From Claveliimonas bilis (GTDB lineage Bacteria > Bacillota > Clostridia > Lachnospirales > Lachnospiraceae), in NCBI RefSeq assembly GCF_030296775.1, contig NZ_AP027742.1:1116001-1180000 (forward strand): 64,000 bases of DNA, read 5' to 3'. The notes under the pieces are model-generated. The model was not told the origin of the DNA. It worked only from the letters and a program-made list of their open reading frames with translations, and searched no databases. Of this stretch, positions 63,054-64,000 are shown one piece after another. Each line of letters opens with the position of its first letter. The stretch's first letter is position 1. Made by a program: the position numbers and the translations under genes.

Positions 63054-63530
63054 ATGGCGCAACAGACCCTTGTCCCGATCAGCGGGATCATTCAGCGTAT
63101 AACCCCTATTTCCCAGGACTGCTGTTCCTGGCAGGTATCCATTGTGAACAATAACGGAATTACAAATTTTGTAGTCAGTCCTGTTACGTATGTCATTCAG
63201 GAGGTGCGGCTGCGCCCCGGTATGCAGGTGACAGCATTTTATGACAGCAATCTGGCAATTCCTCTCATCTATCCGCCGGAATATCAGGCAGTGATCATTG
63301 GAAGAAGAAATGCAAATGAGACGATCTACGCAGGATATTTTGATGACAATCTGGTAGCGGAAGATCAGTCACTGAAACTCAATATAGCACCGAGTACAGA
63401 AATTATGACGTCCAATGGACAGAGATTCACCTGCAGCCTGGGCGGACAGCTGCTGGTAGTTTACTATTCTGCTACGACGAGGAGTATCCCGCCGCAGACT
63501 ACACCAAGGCGGATTATAGTGATGTGTTGA
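63054..63530 (+). CDS. Hypothetical protein, beta-rich
   Basis: The 158-residue protein (ISGIIQRITPISQDCCSWQV, VIQEVRLRPGMQVTAFYDSN, AVIIGRRNANETIYAGYFDD) has an alternating pattern suggestive of beta barrels, without a signal peptide. Similar uncharacterised proteins occur in Lachnospiraceae, as far as I recall, but I know no function. ATG 63054 is about 9 bases after AAAGGAA. It is followed by a perfect palindrome at 63536-63570. Confidence 0.65.
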   Translation: MAQQTLVPISGIIQRITPISQDCCSWQVSIVNNNGITNFVVSPVTYVIQEVRLRPGMQVTAFYDSNLAIPLIYPPEYQAVIIGRRNANETIYAGYFDDNLVAEDQSLKLNIAPSTEIMTSNGQRFTCSLGGQLLVVYYSATTRSIPPQTTPRRIIVMC

Positions 63531-63535
63531 CAGTT

Positions 63536-63570
63536 TAGGACGTAACACTTTTTAAAAGTGTTACGTCCTA
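63536..63570. repeat. Perfect 17-bp palindrome
   Basis: Bases 63536-63552 are exactly complementary to 63554-63570 around a single central T; the arm is TAGGACGTAACACTTTT. No T-tract follows beyond those in the arms, which would themselves form the loop, so it may be a terminator for the gene at 63054 or a dispersed repeat. Confidence 0.75.
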
Positions 63571-63687
63571 AATTGCATTAAACCCTGTGCAAAACTGCAA
63601 AAAACGGTGGGGAAAAATGACATTTCTTCTATTTGTATCTATACAAACTGTCGTAAAGATTTTATATTAGATATAAGGAGGAATGTC

Positions 63688-64000
63688 ATGAGGGAAAAAG
63701 CAGGAAAGATTTTGTTATATACTTTGGCTGTTGTATTTGCAGCACAGATCAGTATGACTGTGTTTATTGTGGATTTCCAGATTTCGATAGGAGTTATTCT
63801 GCTTGCAGCCTTCTTTTTTCTTGTAGATGGATTTCCTGTTCTGACGGTGACGTTACTTTCTTCCGGAGGTGTCTTTGCGGCACGTATTATCATATATTGG
63901 CTGCAAAATGGAGATGTTGCCGGCCGGATGAATGCTTTTATGCCAGAAATCGTTTTTTATATAAGTTACGGGCTTTTGCTGTATTTGTATGGATTAGTTT
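63688..64000 (+). CDS. Membrane protein, N-terminal part (cut by window end)
   Basis: ATG 63688 follows ATAAGGAGG at ideal spacing and the frame is open to the end of the window (104 residues). The sequence holds at least three hydrophobic segments (ILLYTLAVVFAAQI, SIGVILLAAFFFLV, EIVFYISYGLLLYLYG). It may be the input domain of a sensor kinase or another signalling protein, but no catalytic part is visible here. Confidence 0.6.
   Translation, partial: MREKAGKILLYTLAVVFAAQISMTVFIVDFQISIGVILLAAFFFLVDGFPVLTVTLLSSGGVFAARIIIYWLQNGDVAGRMNAFMPEIVFYISYGLLLYLYGLV

Overview
The window looks like part of a gut Lachnospiraceae (Clostridia, Bacillota) chromosome. The calls that point there are a Gram-positive PolC, the MurT/GatD pair, AGGAGG-type ribosome binding sites throughout, an anaerobic indolepyruvate:ferredoxin oxidoreductase, and a mobilizable element of a type common in gut Firmicutes. 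I cannot name the species from sequence alone. No rRNA, tRNA or CRISPR array was seen.

Region 1, about 1-19,130, is the right-hand part of an integrative mobilizable element; its left end lies outside the window. From the right end inward it has a tyrosine integrase, an excisionase-like protein, a small conserved protein, a VirE-type ATPase, a CHC2 zinc-finger primase fragment and a MobV-type relaxase. The relaxase is preceded by a cluster of hairpins that may be the transfer origin. No conjugation pore genes are visible, so it probably borrows another element's machinery. The cargo is mostly anti-phage in character: the end of an AAA_13 ATPase, an AbiF (Abi_2/HEPN) gene flanked on both sides by similar small structured RNAs, an unfamiliar two-gene unit (possible nuclease-like protein plus HNH-RecA-type ATPase), and a three-gene restriction-like operon (PLD-SNF2 helicase, Eco57I-type methyltransferase, DUF4357 protein). 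An XRE regulator and a small serine recombinase sit between the cargo blocks. This DNA is visibly more AT-rich than the rest.

Region 2, about 19,150-38,000, is core chromosome: a low-molecular-weight tyrosine phosphatase, a three-subunit molybdenum hydroxylase, MurT/GatD for lipid II amidation, IspG overlapping PolC, and a divergent lantibiotic-immunity-type ABC transporter and two-component system with a direct-repeat operator between them. A J-domain protein follows.

Region 3, about 38,000-46,100, holds a tRNA-modifying methyltransferase, two small proteins, and a six-gene aryl-pyruvate operon (paaK-iorA-iorB-ACT-paaK-ACT). Its leader carries a 65-bp tandem repeat in which each unit can fold into three hairpins.

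Region 4, about 46,100-64,000, holds a MarR-controlled DUF1538 membrane protein with a double PII-like protein, a cold-shock protein, a PurF paralogue without its catalytic cysteine, two Rrf2 regulators beside metY- and cysK-type genes, PTS enzyme I, a purine permease, a FliB-like protein, D-serine dehydratase, and several small regulators and hypothetical proteins. A membrane protein gene is cut by the window end.

The strongest candidates for something undescribed are the AbiF locus with two RNAs, the HNH-ATPase pair, the PLD-helicase/methyltransferase/DUF4357 operon, and the 65-bp leader array.
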